From IMG/VR virus record IMGVR_UViG_3300025108_000015, positions 1 through 64,000 of that record: a stretch of 64,000 nucleotides of DNA; one strand, 5' to 3'. The notes beneath the pieces are model-generated. The model saw only the letters and a program-made list of their open reading frames with translations. It ran no database searches and was not told the origin of the DNA. Of this stretch, positions 1-8,691 are shown in pieces. This DNA comes from a virus. The position numbers and the translations under genes were made by a program. How positions within the stretch are numbered: the first letter of the stretch is position 1; the number at the start of each line of letters is the position of its first letter.

Positions 1-2
1 AA

Positions 3-767
3 GGCGTTCAAGGCCCTAAAGGTGTTCAAGGTGGAGTAGGTGATGAAGGTGCAGTAGGTGAATCACCTAAAGGTCAAAAAGGTGAAACGGGTGCTCAAGG
101 ACCATCAGGTATTTCAGGTGATAGTGGAAATAAAGGTATTCAAGGTTCTAAAGGTGTTCAAGGTCCTAAAGGTATAAAAGGTATAATTGGATTATCACCT
201 AAAGGTCAAAAAGGTGAAACTGGCGGTCAAGGTCCTAAAGGTGTTCAAGGTCCTAAAGGCGTTCAAGGCCCTAAAGGTGTTCAAGGTGGAGTAGGTGATG
301 AAGGTGCAGTAGGTGAATCACCTAAAGGTCAAAAAGGTGAAACGGGTGCTCAAGGACCATCAGGTATTTCAGGTGATAGTGGTGATAAGGGTGTTCAAGG
401 TTCTAAAGGTATTCAAGGTCCTAAAGGTATAAAGGGTATAATTGGATTATCACCTAAAGGTCAAAAAGGTGAAACTGGTGGTCAAGGTCCTAAAGGTGTT
501 CAAGGTCCTAAAGGCGTTCAAGGCCCTAAAGGTGTTCAAGGTGGAGTAGGTGATGAAGGTGCAGTAGGTGAATCACCTAAAGGTCAAAAAGGTGAAACGG
601 GTGCTCAAGGACCATCAGGTATTTCAGGTGATAGTGGTGATAAAGGTATTCAAGGTTCTAAAGGTATTCAAGGTCCTAAAGGTATAAAAGGTATAATTGG
701 ATTATCACCTAAAGGTCAAAAAGGTGAAACTGGCGGTCAAGGTCCTAAAGGTGTTCAAGGTCATAAA
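3..767 (+). repeat. 255-bp tandem repeat within the collagen-like gene
   Basis: Three near-identical units begin at 3, 258 and 513, each exactly 255 bp (85 codons). One unit encodes 25 G-X-Y triplets plus two five-residue interruptions (25x3 + 2x5 = 85). Copies differ by only a few substitutions, for example GNK versus GDK and I versus V, and the third copy diverges near its end. More copies may lie upstream. The near-identity implies recent duplication or gene conversion, and the copy number could vary between isolates. Confidence 0.93.
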
Positions 768-1022
768 GGTGCTCAAGGTCCTAAAGGTATACAAGGCAAT
801 ACTGGTGGTGAGGGTCAAAAAGGCCAGACTGGCGCTTCACCACTTGGTGAAACTGGTTCTAAAGGTCAACAAGGTGGTGTTGGTGATAAAGGTAACCAGT
901 TATCGGGTGGATATTTTGAATGGGATGAGTCTTTAGATAAGTTGGTATTCAAAGAATATGGTTATTCAAGTGGTGACCCTCTTTATGTAGTAGAAACTTA
1001 CTTCAGTGGTTCATCTTATTAA
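3..1022 (+). CDS. Collagen-like fibre protein, C-terminal part (5' end outside window)
   Basis: This is an open frame from the window edge to the TAA at 1020-1022, with no in-frame ATG here, so the start lies upstream. The translation is almost entirely G-X-Y triplets (GPK, GVQ, GQK, GET, GIK), with periodic five-residue interruptions of the type GESPK or GLSPK. It ends in about 45 non-collagenous residues containing SGGYFEWDESLDKLVFKEY, probably a trimerisation or tip domain. Phage collagen-like stretches usually form trimeric stalks of tail or head fibres, so a fibre is the likely role. Lysine often fills the Y position, while proline sits mostly in X. The next two genes encode 2OG-Fe(II) dioxygenases, one fused to a glycosyltransferase, which suggests modification of this protein. 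Attachment to tail or head cannot be told from the window. Confidence 0.9.
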   Translation, partial: GVQGPKGVQGGVGDEGAVGESPKGQKGETGAQGPSGISGDSGNKGIQGSKGVQGPKGIKGIIGLSPKGQKGETGGQGPKGVQGPKGVQGPKGVQGGVGDEGAVGESPKGQKGETGAQGPSGISGDSGDKGVQGSKGIQGPKGIKGIIGLSPKGQKGETGGQGPKGVQGPKGVQGPKGVQGGVGDEGAVGESPKGQKGETGAQGPSGISGDSGDKGIQGSKGIQGPKGIKGIIGLSPKGQKGETGGQGPKGVQGHKGAQGPKGIQGNTGGEGQKGQTGASPLGETGSKGQQGGVGDKGNQLSGGYFEWDESLDKLVFKEYGYSSGDPLYVVETYFSGSSY

Positions 1023-1032
1023 ATAAATTTTC

Positions 1033-1041
1033 ATATTTATA
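1033..1041 (+). promoter_or_regulatory. Candidate late promoter, ATATTTATA
   Basis: The AT-rich motif lies 17 bases before the dioxygenase start at 1058. Similar TA(T/C)TTATA motifs sit upstream of 3405, 5978, 6330, 8726, 9321, 9685 and 10792, all virion-region genes, so a late promoter is inferred. It reads as the reverse complement of the T4 late box TATAAATA. Confidence 0.5.
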
Positions 1042-1057
1042 GTAAATAAGTTTAGTT

Positions 1058-1657
1058 ATGGAAAAGAATTTTAATTTTAGTGATAGTTCACGTAGCTTTG
1101 TAGACTACTCAAATTACTACTGGTTTAAAGATGGGTTTACTACTACCGAACTCGTTGATATAGAATCCCTCACAACTAATTTGGATTGGGTAGACGCTCA
1201 AACTGGTCAAGATGTTAAATCCAAAATCACCGATTATAGAAAATCAAAAATTAAATGGTGTCCACAATCAGACGAGTGGTATTGGGTATACGAAAAGTTG
1301 TCTGATATGATTAAGACCGCTAATAAAACCATGTGGGACTTTGAATTAACTCAAATGAGAGAGCAAATTCAATATACCGAATATTATAGTGGTGGTGGTC
1401 AGTACGACTGGCATATGGATTGTGGTATTGGTATACAAAACCAACGGAAGGTCTCAGTAACTGTTCAATTATCCGACCCATCTGAATATGAGGGTGGTGA
1501 TTTACAATTTAATATTGGTGGTAGTTGGATTACAGCACCACGTATAAAGGGAGCTGCTGTTATTTTTCCATCATTCTTTCTACACAGAGTAACACCTATA
1601 ACTAAAGGTACACGAAAGTCCTTTGTATTGTGGGTGGGTGGTGAACCATTTAAATAA
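1058..1657 (+). CDS. 2OG-Fe(II) dioxygenase, prolyl-hydroxylase-like
   Basis: This 199-aa protein has the Fe(II) triad of the 2-oxoglutarate dioxygenase fold: H119-x-D121 (WHMDCG), the distal H176 (FLHRV), and R186 (GTRKSF) placed to bind 2-oxoglutarate. The segment SDPSEYEGGDLQF is typical of prolyl 4-hydroxylase/PKHD-type enzymes. Such enzymes hydroxylate protein or small-molecule substrates using Fe(II), O2 and 2OG. The gene lies 35 bp after the collagen-like gene and 7 bp before the GT-lysyl hydroxylase fusion, so that fibre is a natural candidate substrate. T4-like marine phages often carry 2OG oxygenases of unknown target, so the substrate remains inference. Confidence 0.85.
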   Translation: MEKNFNFSDSSRSFVDYSNYYWFKDGFTTTELVDIESLTTNLDWVDAQTGQDVKSKITDYRKSKIKWCPQSDEWYWVYEKLSDMIKTANKTMWDFELTQMREQIQYTEYYSGGGQYDWHMDCGIGIQNQRKVSVTVQLSDPSEYEGGDLQFNIGGSWITAPRIKGAAVIFPSFFLHRVTPITKGTRKSFVLWVGGEPFK

Positions 1658-1664
1658 ATAAAAT

Positions 1665-3359
1665 ATGAAGGTATTATTTGTATCAGGTTATCAAAAATCT
1701 AAATGGTCATTAGATACTTGGATTAACGAAGGTGCTGGTGGCACTGAGTATATGGTACTCAAATTAGCACACTTCTTCAAGTTAAACGGCCATGACGTTG
1801 TAGTTACTGGTGAAGTTGACACGGCCAACATCGATGGTGTTGACTATGTAGATTACGAGATACTTTCCAAAAAATATAAAAATAATAAATTTGATATTGT
1901 AATATGTACTAACTATATTCATTATATATTAGAGTTAGCTGAACATAATATTACATACGACAAATCTTACTTTTGGATTCATAATAATGAATACTATCCG
2001 TGGTGGAATGGTATGACATTAGACAACGATGGTTATGATTTCTTCTTAGATGATAGAATGACCAATATCGTATTGGTATCGAATTACCAAAAGGAAATAT
2101 TCTTAAAAAAATATCCTGAGTTAGAACACAAAGTCTTAGTAATCCCAAATGGTATAGACTTATCAGATTGGAGTGGTATATCTAACGAAAAGATACCAAA
2201 TAGATTTATATACTCATCAGCTCCAGATAGAGGATTAAAAACCCTACTAAGAATGTGGCCGAAGATAAAGGCGTTGTACTCAGACGCTACATTGATAGTA
2301 ACCTCACCACCATATGCACTTGAGTGGTATGATTCGTATAAAGATGATTTAGATGGTGTTACATTTTACGATGGGTTATCTCCAAAAAAATTATACAATG
2401 AGATTTCTAAATCCGAATATTGGCTGTACCCATCCAAGTATGATGAGACATTTTGTATAACGGCATTAGAAATGATGCAAGGTGGTGTTAAGATATTAAC
2501 AACTGATACTGGTAATCTTTTATCACTAATACAGGGGTGTGGTATAATCGAACCATCATCTAAAAAAGATAGTGATTTAGAAAGTTCACTTATACAACAA
2601 ATTGGTAGGTTGAAAAATTCACCATCACTATCTTCTAAAATATTAGATAATTCTAAAAATAAAGTAAAGCAATTTGACTTTCCAAAGATATATAAGAAAT
2701 GGATAGATACAATAGAGTTTAAAGTTATGCCTGATAAACTACATCCAGAATTGTATACATATTATGATAACGCTCATTCTTGGAAAGAACGATTCATAAC
2801 ATACTCAGCTAAAACTAAAGAATGGGATTTGATTGTAGATGAACCATTTACAAATACATTCTCATTTCCATTATTTACTCCTGAGTTTTGTAAAATGATT
2901 AGGGAAGAAGCTGAGTATGCAGATGCTTGGACAGTTGATAGGCATGAAAATTATCCAACCACTGATATGATATTAGAAACTATTGGAATGCAGGACATTT
3001 ATATGGATGTTCTAAAAGAGTATGTCATGCCACTTTCGATTCATATGTGGGAATTGGAAGGTAAGGGTTGGGATAACCTAACATCAGAAAACTTTTTAGC
3101 CAGATACACGCCAAATGCTCAAGGTCATTTATCAATACACCATGATATGTCTGACATTACGTGTTTAGTACAATTATCAAACCTCACTGAATATGAGGGT
3201 GGTGGTACATGGTTCAGACGACAAAAACAATTATTAAAAAATGATATAGGGTATGTAACTTTACATCCTGGAAATATAACCCATAAACATGGGGCAAGAG
3301 CGGTATCGTCAGGTAAAAGATATATCATAGTTTCCTTTATGAGAAATACGGAAAGATAA
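1665..3359 (+). CDS. GT4 glycosyltransferase fused to a PLOD-like lysyl hydroxylase domain
   Basis: This is a 564-aa two-domain protein. Residues 1 to about 345 form a GT-B glycosyltransferase of GT4 type, with the glycine-rich GAGGTEY near the N-terminus, VIPNGIDL, and an E-x7-E motif (E261/E269 in DETFCITALEM). Residues from about 390 to 564 resemble the catalytic domain of animal procollagen-lysine 5-dioxygenase: HENYPTTDM, HHDMSDITC with H492 and D494 as metal ligands, TEYEGGGTWF, TLHPGNITHKHG with distal H540, and GKRYIIVSF with R552 for 2OG. In PLOD3 and mimivirus L230, lysyl hydroxylase and glycosyltransferase activities also share one chain. The gene follows a collagen-like gene rich in X-K-G sites, so hydroxylysine glycosylation is the likely job. 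The GT4 partner differs from the GT-A domains of the eukaryotic enzymes. Confidence 0.82.
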   Translation: MKVLFVSGYQKSKWSLDTWINEGAGGTEYMVLKLAHFFKLNGHDVVVTGEVDTANIDGVDYVDYEILSKKYKNNKFDIVICTNYIHYILELAEHNITYDKSYFWIHNNEYYPWWNGMTLDNDGYDFFLDDRMTNIVLVSNYQKEIFLKKYPELEHKVLVIPNGIDLSDWSGISNEKIPNRFIYSSAPDRGLKTLLRMWPKIKALYSDATLIVTSPPYALEWYDSYKDDLDGVTFYDGLSPKKLYNEISKSEYWLYPSKYDETFCITALEMMQGGVKILTTDTGNLLSLIQGCGIIEPSSKKDSDLESSLIQQIGRLKNSPSLSSKILDNSKNKVKQFDFPKIYKKWIDTIEFKVMPDKLHPELYTYYDNAHSWKERFITYSAKTKEWDLIVDEPFTNTFSFPLFTPEFCKMIREEAEYADAWTVDRHENYPTTDMILETIGMQDIYMDVLKEYVMPLSIHMWELEGKGWDNLTSENFLARYTPNAQGHLSIHHDMSDITCLVQLSNLTEYEGGGTWFRRQKQLLKNDIGYVTLHPGNITHKHGARAVSSGKRYIIVSFMRNTER

Positions 3360-3367
3360 CCTACATA

Positions 3368-3380
3368 CTATTTATATAAT
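3368..3380 (+). promoter_or_regulatory. Candidate late promoter, CTATTTATATAAT
   Basis: The motif lies in the 45-bp gap after the GT-dioxygenase gene and 24 bases before the neck gene at 3405. That gene also has an AGGAG ribosome-binding site. It matches the late motif seen before other virion genes. Confidence 0.55.
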
Positions 3381-3404
3381 GACTAATAGTATTTAGGAGC
3401 ATAA

Positions 3405-4568
3405 ATGTCAGTAAACATTCCAATTTGGCCAGGTTCAGGCTCATTCGCAAGTGGTTCATCAACTCCATTTGGGTATTTTGATAGTGATACACAATTCCAA
3501 TCAGATGCCCCCAAAGTGGCTGAGTGGTGTGCTAAACGTTTGGGTTACCCTATAATCGATATTGAATTACAAGATATCAATATGTTCGCTTGCCTCGAAG
3601 AAGCTGTAAGTGAGTATTCATCTCAAGTAAACCAATATAGAGCAAAAGAGAATATGTTATCTATTCAAGGTTCTGACTTGGATTTGGATTTGACAAATAC
3701 AAATATGAACGCTAATATGCAAAACTTAGTAAATATTGCTAAGGATTATGGTACTGAGGCACTTAGTGGTGGTAAAGTAACAGTATATACTGGTTCATTT
3801 GAAATGGTTGCAGGTCAACAAATTTATGACCTTGGTGATGATAATAACGTAAACTTAGAAAATGGTGTAATTGCAAATGGTGTAACGCTTCGTAGAGTAT
3901 ACCACACACAACCACCAGCAATCATTAGATACTTTGACCCATTCGTAGGTACTGGTATGGGTTCACAACAAATGATGGAAACCTTTGGGTGGGGTAACTA
4001 CTCGCCAGGTGTTTCTTTTATGATGCAACCAATGTTTGATGACCTTTTAAGACTTCAAGCAATAGAATTCAACGATAAGATTCGTAAATCATCATATGGA
4101 TTCCATGTTGATGGTCAGAGAATTAGACTATATCCAATTCCAAGTGGTGGTGATACTGGCGCTAAGGTGTATTTTGATTATACATTAGATAGTGAGGTAA
4201 ATTCACCAATAGCAAACTCAAACGTAGTGAGTGATTTGTCTAACGCTCCATTTGGAAGATTAGTATACTCAAATATCAATTCATCAGGTAAACAATGGAT
4301 TGCTAGATACTCATTAGCATTGGCTAAAGAGATGTTAGGTGCAGTTCGTTCTAAGTTTTCTTCTATACCAATACCGGGTGCTGATGTAACACTTGATGGG
4401 TCTGACCTTCGTAACGAAGCATCTGCTGAAAAAGAAGCATTGATGACTCAATTGACTGAAATGTTGGAATCAACATCTCGTAGAGCATTGATGGAAGCGA
4501 GAAAAGAAGAATCGGAGTATTTAGAAGAAACTCTAAATAGAGTACCAAGACCAATTTTTATAGGATAA
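3405..4568 (+). CDS. Neck protein, gp13-like (putative)
   Basis: This is a 387-aa protein directly upstream of gp14-like and gp15-like genes, the place of neck gene 13 in T4-type genomes. The N-terminal region (PIWPGSGSF, PFGYFDSDTQFQSDAPKVAEWCAKRLGYPIIDIEL, then EEAVSEYSSQVNQY) resembles head-completion/neck proteins of marine T4-like phages. It would join the filled head to the tail. A TTTAGGAG ribosome-binding site precedes the ATG. The C-terminus is charged and helical (LESTSRRALMEARKEESEYLEET). It is longer than T4 gp13 (309 aa). The gp13 name rests partly on synteny. Confidence 0.6.
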   Translation: MSVNIPIWPGSGSFASGSSTPFGYFDSDTQFQSDAPKVAEWCAKRLGYPIIDIELQDINMFACLEEAVSEYSSQVNQYRAKENMLSIQGSDLDLDLTNTNMNANMQNLVNIAKDYGTEALSGGKVTVYTGSFEMVAGQQIYDLGDDNNVNLENGVIANGVTLRRVYHTQPPAIIRYFDPFVGTGMGSQQMMETFGWGNYSPGVSFMMQPMFDDLLRLQAIEFNDKIRKSSYGFHVDGQRIRLYPIPSGGDTGAKVYFDYTLDSEVNSPIANSNVVSDLSNAPFGRLVYSNINSSGKQWIARYSLALAKEMLGAVRSKFSSIPIPGADVTLDGSDLRNEASAEKEALMTQLTEMLESTSRRALMEARKEESEYLEETLNRVPRPIFIG

Positions 4569-4572
4569 CCAA

Positions 4573-5100
4573 ATGGCACTATTCGGTGGACAACGAGATA
4601 TGGCTCTATTCAATAAAGTGAATAAAGAACTTATCAACGACATTATTGATACTGAAATCTACTATTACCAAGTAGCCTTGACTGATACAAAGTCAAATCT
4701 ATATGGTGAGGGTAAAGATAAGGTATTCAATCAGCCGATTAAAATACCATCTATTATTGAGAGGGGTCAGTCAAGTCAAATATCCGATGATTTCGGCCAA
4801 TCATACTCACGTGAAGTTCAGTTTAGATTTCTTCGTGATACTTTGGTTGAAAAAGCACTTGTGCCAGAGGTTGGTGACGTTATTGAGTGGAATGGTGAGT
4901 ATCATTTAATCGATGCCCAATATTCGTATCAATATGTTGCTGGTAAAAACCCACAAACATGGGATGGCGGTGATTCACAAGGTCTTAATGTATCCATTAT
5001 ATGTGATACACACGTTACACGTCAAACTTCTATCAAATTGGTAGATACTTATAAAGGTAATTCACGACAAAATGATAATGAAGTTCCATTAGGATTGTAA
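4573..5100 (+). CDS. 14: Neck protein gp14-like
   Basis: This 175-aa protein contains KVNKELINDIIDTEIYYYQV, a conserved NLYGEG segment and an IIERGQSSQISDDFGQ stretch, as in gp14 neck proteins of marine T4-like phages. In T4, gp14 acts with gp13 in head completion and tail attachment. The gene starts 4 bp after the upstream stop and ends 1 bp before the next ATG, so the neck-tail completion genes form one unit. It is shorter than T4 gp14. Confidence 0.72.
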   Translation: MALFGGQRDMALFNKVNKELINDIIDTEIYYYQVALTDTKSNLYGEGKDKVFNQPIKIPSIIERGQSSQISDDFGQSYSREVQFRFLRDTLVEKALVPEVGDVIEWNGEYHLIDAQYSYQYVAGKNPQTWDGGDSQGLNVSIICDTHVTRQTSIKLVDTYKGNSRQNDNEVPLGL

Positions 5101-5101
5101 A

Positions 5102-5938
5102 ATGGCTCAAAAGTATAGAAACGAAGACAAATCTAAACCAAACCTTACTCAAACACAATCTTCAACATCAGAAGATGTGAAATTGAATAAGGCAAATCAG
5201 ATACGTAGGGACCAAGACAACGTAAAAAACGTTTCTGTTGGTATTTACGATGTTGATACTGCATTTAAGAACTTTTTAGAGGTAGATATTAAACCTACTG
5301 TTGAAGATGATGGTAGATTTTATCCCGTACCTGTAATGTATGCTTCTCCTGAGAAGTGGGCAAGTTCACAACGTGATGGTTTTATGAAAGACGATAACGG
5401 AATGTTATTAACACCTGTTATATCGTTCAAACGAAATAATCTTTCAATAAACACCGATTTAGCTAAATTAAAAGTAGCACAAAACGAAGATGCTCATCAA
5501 ATGTTCGAGAGAACGTATAGTAAGACCAATAGATACGACCAATTCTCAATATTAACTGGTCAATCTCCTAAAAAAGAATATATGTCGGTTGAAAGACCTG
5601 ATTATGTAAATTTAGAGTATGAAGTAGTTGTATGGTGTGATTATATGGAACAAGTCAATAAGATTGTTGAACAAATCGTATTTTTCCAAGGACGTTCCTT
5701 TGGTGATAGATATAAATTCCAAATAAAAGGTGAGTCGTATTCATTTGAAACCATATCTGAAATGGGACAAGATAGAATTACACGTGCCAATATCAGTCTT
5801 ACAGCGAAAGCGTATATAATGCCGGAATATGCCGGAATTTCAAATAATACTAAACGTAAGATATCGATAGGTAAGGTTTTGTGGAATACTAATATAACTG
5901 GTGAAAATGATTCTACAATACCGAGTGGTAATCAATAA
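5102..5938 (+). CDS. 15: Proximal tail sheath stabilisation protein gp15
   Basis: This 278-aa protein matches T4 gp15 in length (272 aa) and in two segments: DGRFYPVPVMYASPEKW parallels the T4 FIRVPITYASKEHF region, and LEYEVVVWCDYMEQVNKIVEQ parallels YELSIFTRYEDDMFQIVEQ. gp15 caps the tail tube and sheath and provides the tail-neck joining surface. Its place after gp14 and before sheath and tube genes agrees. The first 40 residues are polar and probably disordered. Confidence 0.85.
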   Translation: MAQKYRNEDKSKPNLTQTQSSTSEDVKLNKANQIRRDQDNVKNVSVGIYDVDTAFKNFLEVDIKPTVEDDGRFYPVPVMYASPEKWASSQRDGFMKDDNGMLLTPVISFKRNNLSINTDLAKLKVAQNEDAHQMFERTYSKTNRYDQFSILTGQSPKKEYMSVERPDYVNLEYEVVVWCDYMEQVNKIVEQIVFFQGRSFGDRYKFQIKGESYSFETISEMGQDRITRANISLTAKAYIMPEYAGISNNTKRKISIGKVLWNTNITGENDSTIPSGNQ

Positions 5939-5944
5939 TTTTTA

Positions 5945-5959
5945 CATATTTATATAATA
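5945..5959 (+). promoter_or_regulatory. Candidate late promoter, CATATTTATATAATA
   Basis: This lies in the 39-bp gap between gp15 and the 93-aa gene, 18 bases before ATG 5978. It is the best example of the proposed late motif. Confidence 0.55.
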
Positions 5960-5977
5960 CAACAAATATAACAAGTT

Positions 5978-6259
5978 ATGGAAGAAAAGCAAATTATTAA
6001 ATTTACTGAAGACGAAGTAAGTAAAATTCAAACATTACAACAAAAAGTATTAACTATTAATACAAGAGTTGGTGAGGTTGAGATAGAAATAAATGGGTTA
6101 GAAACTGTATTTCAAGAGTTAAAACAACAAAAACAATCTCTTATATCTGAATATAAGCAATTAGGTACTCAAGAAACGGAACTAGCAGTTGAATTAAAAG
6201 AGAAATATGGTGAGGGGACTTATGATATTTCCAAAAATGAGTTCACGCCTACAAAATAA
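5978..6259 (+). CDS. Small coiled-coil protein, unknown function
   Basis: This 93-aa charged protein is predicted by eye to be mainly coiled coil: hydrophobic residues recur with heptad spacing from about residue 15 to 75, in FTEDEVSKIQTLQQKVL and LETVFQELKQQKQSLI. It has its own late promoter candidate and lies between gp15 and the sheath gene. A virion assembly role is plausible from location only; I recognise no family. Confidence 0.7.
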   Translation: MEEKQIIKFTEDEVSKIQTLQQKVLTINTRVGEVEIEINGLETVFQELKQQKQSLISEYKQLGTQETELAVELKEKYGEGTYDISKNEFTPTK

Positions 6260-6283
6260 GTAGTCGTTTAGTTATTTTTTAAT

Positions 6284-6295
6284 GTATTTATAATA
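6284..6295 (+). promoter_or_regulatory. Candidate late promoter, GTATTTATAATA
   Basis: Located 34 bases before the sheath start at 6330. A strong TTTTAGGAGAAG ribosome-binding site lies between them, as expected for an abundant late protein. Confidence 0.55.
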
Positions 6296-6329
6296 AGGAA
6301 AACCGAAATTTATATTTTAGGAGAAGAAA

Positions 6330-8678
6330 ATGGCTGAAAGAATTGTAAGTCCTGGAGTTTTTACAAGAGAAAAAGACCTCTCATTTTTACCACAAGGTAT
6401 TGGTGAGATAGGTGCGGCACTTATCGGACAATCGATAAAGGGCCCTGCTTTCGTACCAACGAAAGTAGAATCATTTCAAGAATTCCAACAAAAATTTGGT
6501 GGTCTTACTGAGGATTCATATCTTCCGTATACCGCTCAATCGTATTTAGAAGAAGCAGGTACTGCAACTATCGTAAGAGTATTAGGTAAAGATGGATATA
6601 CCGCAAAACCAATCGCATTGGTAGTATCTTCATCAGCTGGTCAAAAGGTAGGTGCTTTACTACATCCGACTACTACTTTAGGTAGTGGTGATTTTGACGA
6701 CAGTATCATTACCGGTGTTAGTGCTTCTGCATTCTTACTAACCCTAAGTGGTAGTTCAGTAACAAGTGGTAGTGATGATGTAAATGTTAATTCAGCATCA
6801 CTTGACCCGGCAGACGAAAACTATATTACTAAGTTATATGGTTACTCTCCTAAGTCATCTAAAGATGCTTACACTCAATTAAACTTCTCAACATTCCAAG
6901 CAGAATCGCTTGCTAAAGATGGTGAAGTACCAACCGTATCACTTGTTAAAGTGGACGTTGACTATACTAACGCATATTCTGAAGCATCTACTCCATGGAT
7001 TAAATCACAAAAGGTAGCAGGAACTGCTGCTAACTTGATTAAATTCCATACATTATCTCATGGTAACTCTACTAACTACGAATTCAAAGTAGGTATTAGT
7101 AATATCAAACTTGCATCTGAGGTGCCAGGTTCTGAATATGGTACATTTAGTGTTGTAGTACGTAGAGTAGACACTGGAAAGATTCCTAATTCAATTTTCG
7201 GCCAAAGTGTTCAAGATTCTGATACAAGACCAAATATTATAGAAGAATTTCAAGGTGTAAATCTTGACCCTAACTCACCAAACTACATCAAGAGAGTAAT
7301 TGGTGACAAATACATTACAGTTGATGATAATGGTAAATTAACTTCAAATGGTGATTATCCTAACGCATCCGCTCATATTAGAGTATCAGTTTCATCTGAT
7401 GTAGATGCTGGGTCAATCGACTCAACACTTGTACCATTTGGATTTGGTAAATTAACGTCACCATTACACGAAACTTACGACCTACCTTCTCCAACTTATA
7501 ATGTATCTCAGTCACTCGCTGGTGAATATAATAAGAGAGTATTTTTTGGTTATGATTTTGACTTTACGTCAACTGACAACTTAAACTTCCTACAACCACT
7601 TCCAGGTTCAAATGTTGAAAAAGTAGGTAATGACTTTGATTTGGCAGATTGTCACTCAAACGGGTCTACTATTACATTATCATCTGATATAGATGCTAAG
7701 AAGTTCTTAGTTCCATTCCAAGGTGGTTTCGATGGATTCGAACCAAATAGAGTGGTAAATGTAGGTAAGGATATTATTGCCGGTAACAACCAAGGTATGG
7801 ATATGTCATCAGCTACCGCTGCTGGTACATTAGCATATAGAAAAGCTATCAACTCAATCTCTAATCCAGATGAGTTCGATATCAATATGGTAGTACTTCC
7901 AGGTGTAATCAATAGACTACACTCTTCAGTAACCACATTCGCTAAAGATATGTGTGAAGATAGATTAGATTGTTTCTACGTAATGGATGCTGGTGCATAT
8001 CAAGATTCTATTGCAACTGTAAACAACTCACTTACTTCATTCGACTCAAACTATGTTGCTACTTATCACCCATGGGTTAAAATCCTTGATACTGATAAGA
8101 ACAAGCCAGTATGGGTTCCGCCAAGTGTTGTTCTACCAGGCGTTATCGCATTCAATGACTCGGTTGCTGCTGAATGGTACGCTCCCGCTGGTTTGAATCG
8201 TGGTGGTCTTCCAAATGTAATCGAAGTTAAGACACGTCTTACTCACGATGAGAGAGATACACTATATACGGCCCGTATTAACCCAATCGCTACGTTCCCT
8301 GGACAAGGTGCTACGGTATTCGGTCAAAAGACATTACAAGCTAAACCATCAGCATTGGATAGAATCAATGTAAGAAGATTGTTAATCGCAGTTAAGAAAT
8401 ACATCGCATCTTCAACAAGATACTTGGTATTTGAAAATAACACCGCTGCAACAAGAAATAGATTCTTGTCAATCGTTAATCCTTACTTAGAATCAATTCA
8501 ACAAAGACAAGGTTTATACACATTTAAAGTGGTAATGGATGATTCCAACAACACTCCAGATGTGATTGATAGAAACATTATGGTAGGGGAAATTTACTTA
8601 CAACCAACGAAGACTGCTGAATTCATTGTTCTTGATTTCAACATACTTCCAACTGGCGCTGCATTCCCTGAGGCATAA
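6330..8678 (+). CDS. 18: Tail sheath protein gp18
   Basis: This 782-aa protein opens with the hallmark ERIVSPGVFTREKDLSFLPQG and IGAALIGQSIKGPAF of contractile tail sheath proteins. The C-terminal part (RRLLIAVKKYIASSTRYLVFENN, FLSIVNPYLESIQQRQGLYTFKVVMD, NIMVGEIYLQPTKTAEFIVLDFNI) is the conserved core that links neighbouring subunits. The sheath surrounds the tube and contracts to drive it into the cell. It is longer than T4 gp18 (659 aa), with extra variable protruding domain in the middle. The tube gene follows. Confidence 0.97.
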   Translation: MAERIVSPGVFTREKDLSFLPQGIGEIGAALIGQSIKGPAFVPTKVESFQEFQQKFGGLTEDSYLPYTAQSYLEEAGTATIVRVLGKDGYTAKPIALVVSSSAGQKVGALLHPTTTLGSGDFDDSIITGVSASAFLLTLSGSSVTSGSDDVNVNSASLDPADENYITKLYGYSPKSSKDAYTQLNFSTFQAESLAKDGEVPTVSLVKVDVDYTNAYSEASTPWIKSQKVAGTAANLIKFHTLSHGNSTNYEFKVGISNIKLASEVPGSEYGTFSVVVRRVDTGKIPNSIFGQSVQDSDTRPNIIEEFQGVNLDPNSPNYIKRVIGDKYITVDDNGKLTSNGDYPNASAHIRVSVSSDVDAGSIDSTLVPFGFGKLTSPLHETYDLPSPTYNVSQSLAGEYNKRVFFGYDFDFTSTDNLNFLQPLPGSNVEKVGNDFDLADCHSNGSTITLSSDIDAKKFLVPFQGGFDGFEPNRVVNVGKDIIAGNNQGMDMSSATAAGTLAYRKAINSISNPDEFDINMVVLPGVINRLHSSVTTFAKDMCEDRLDCFYVMDAGAYQDSIATVNNSLTSFDSNYVATYHPWVKILDTDKNKPVWVPPSVVLPGVIAFNDSVAAEWYAPAGLNRGGLPNVIEVKTRLTHDERDTLYTARINPIATFPGQGATVFGQKTLQAKPSALDRINVRRLLIAVKKYIASSTRYLVFENNTAATRNRFLSIVNPYLESIQQRQGLYTFKVVMDDSNNTPDVIDRNIMVGEIYLQPTKTAEFIVLDFNILPTGAAFPEA

Positions 8679-8691
8679 TTGTAGAATTAGA

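Noticed and set aside
3-767. CRISPR-like or satellite array
   Set aside because: The repeats are contiguous, without unique spacers, and keep a single open collagen frame.
697-936. A valine/lysine-rich ORF (VKVLKVFKV...) with an ATG
   Set aside because: It is the out-of-frame reading of the collagen repeats; the G-X-Y frame is open through the whole region and ends at 1022.
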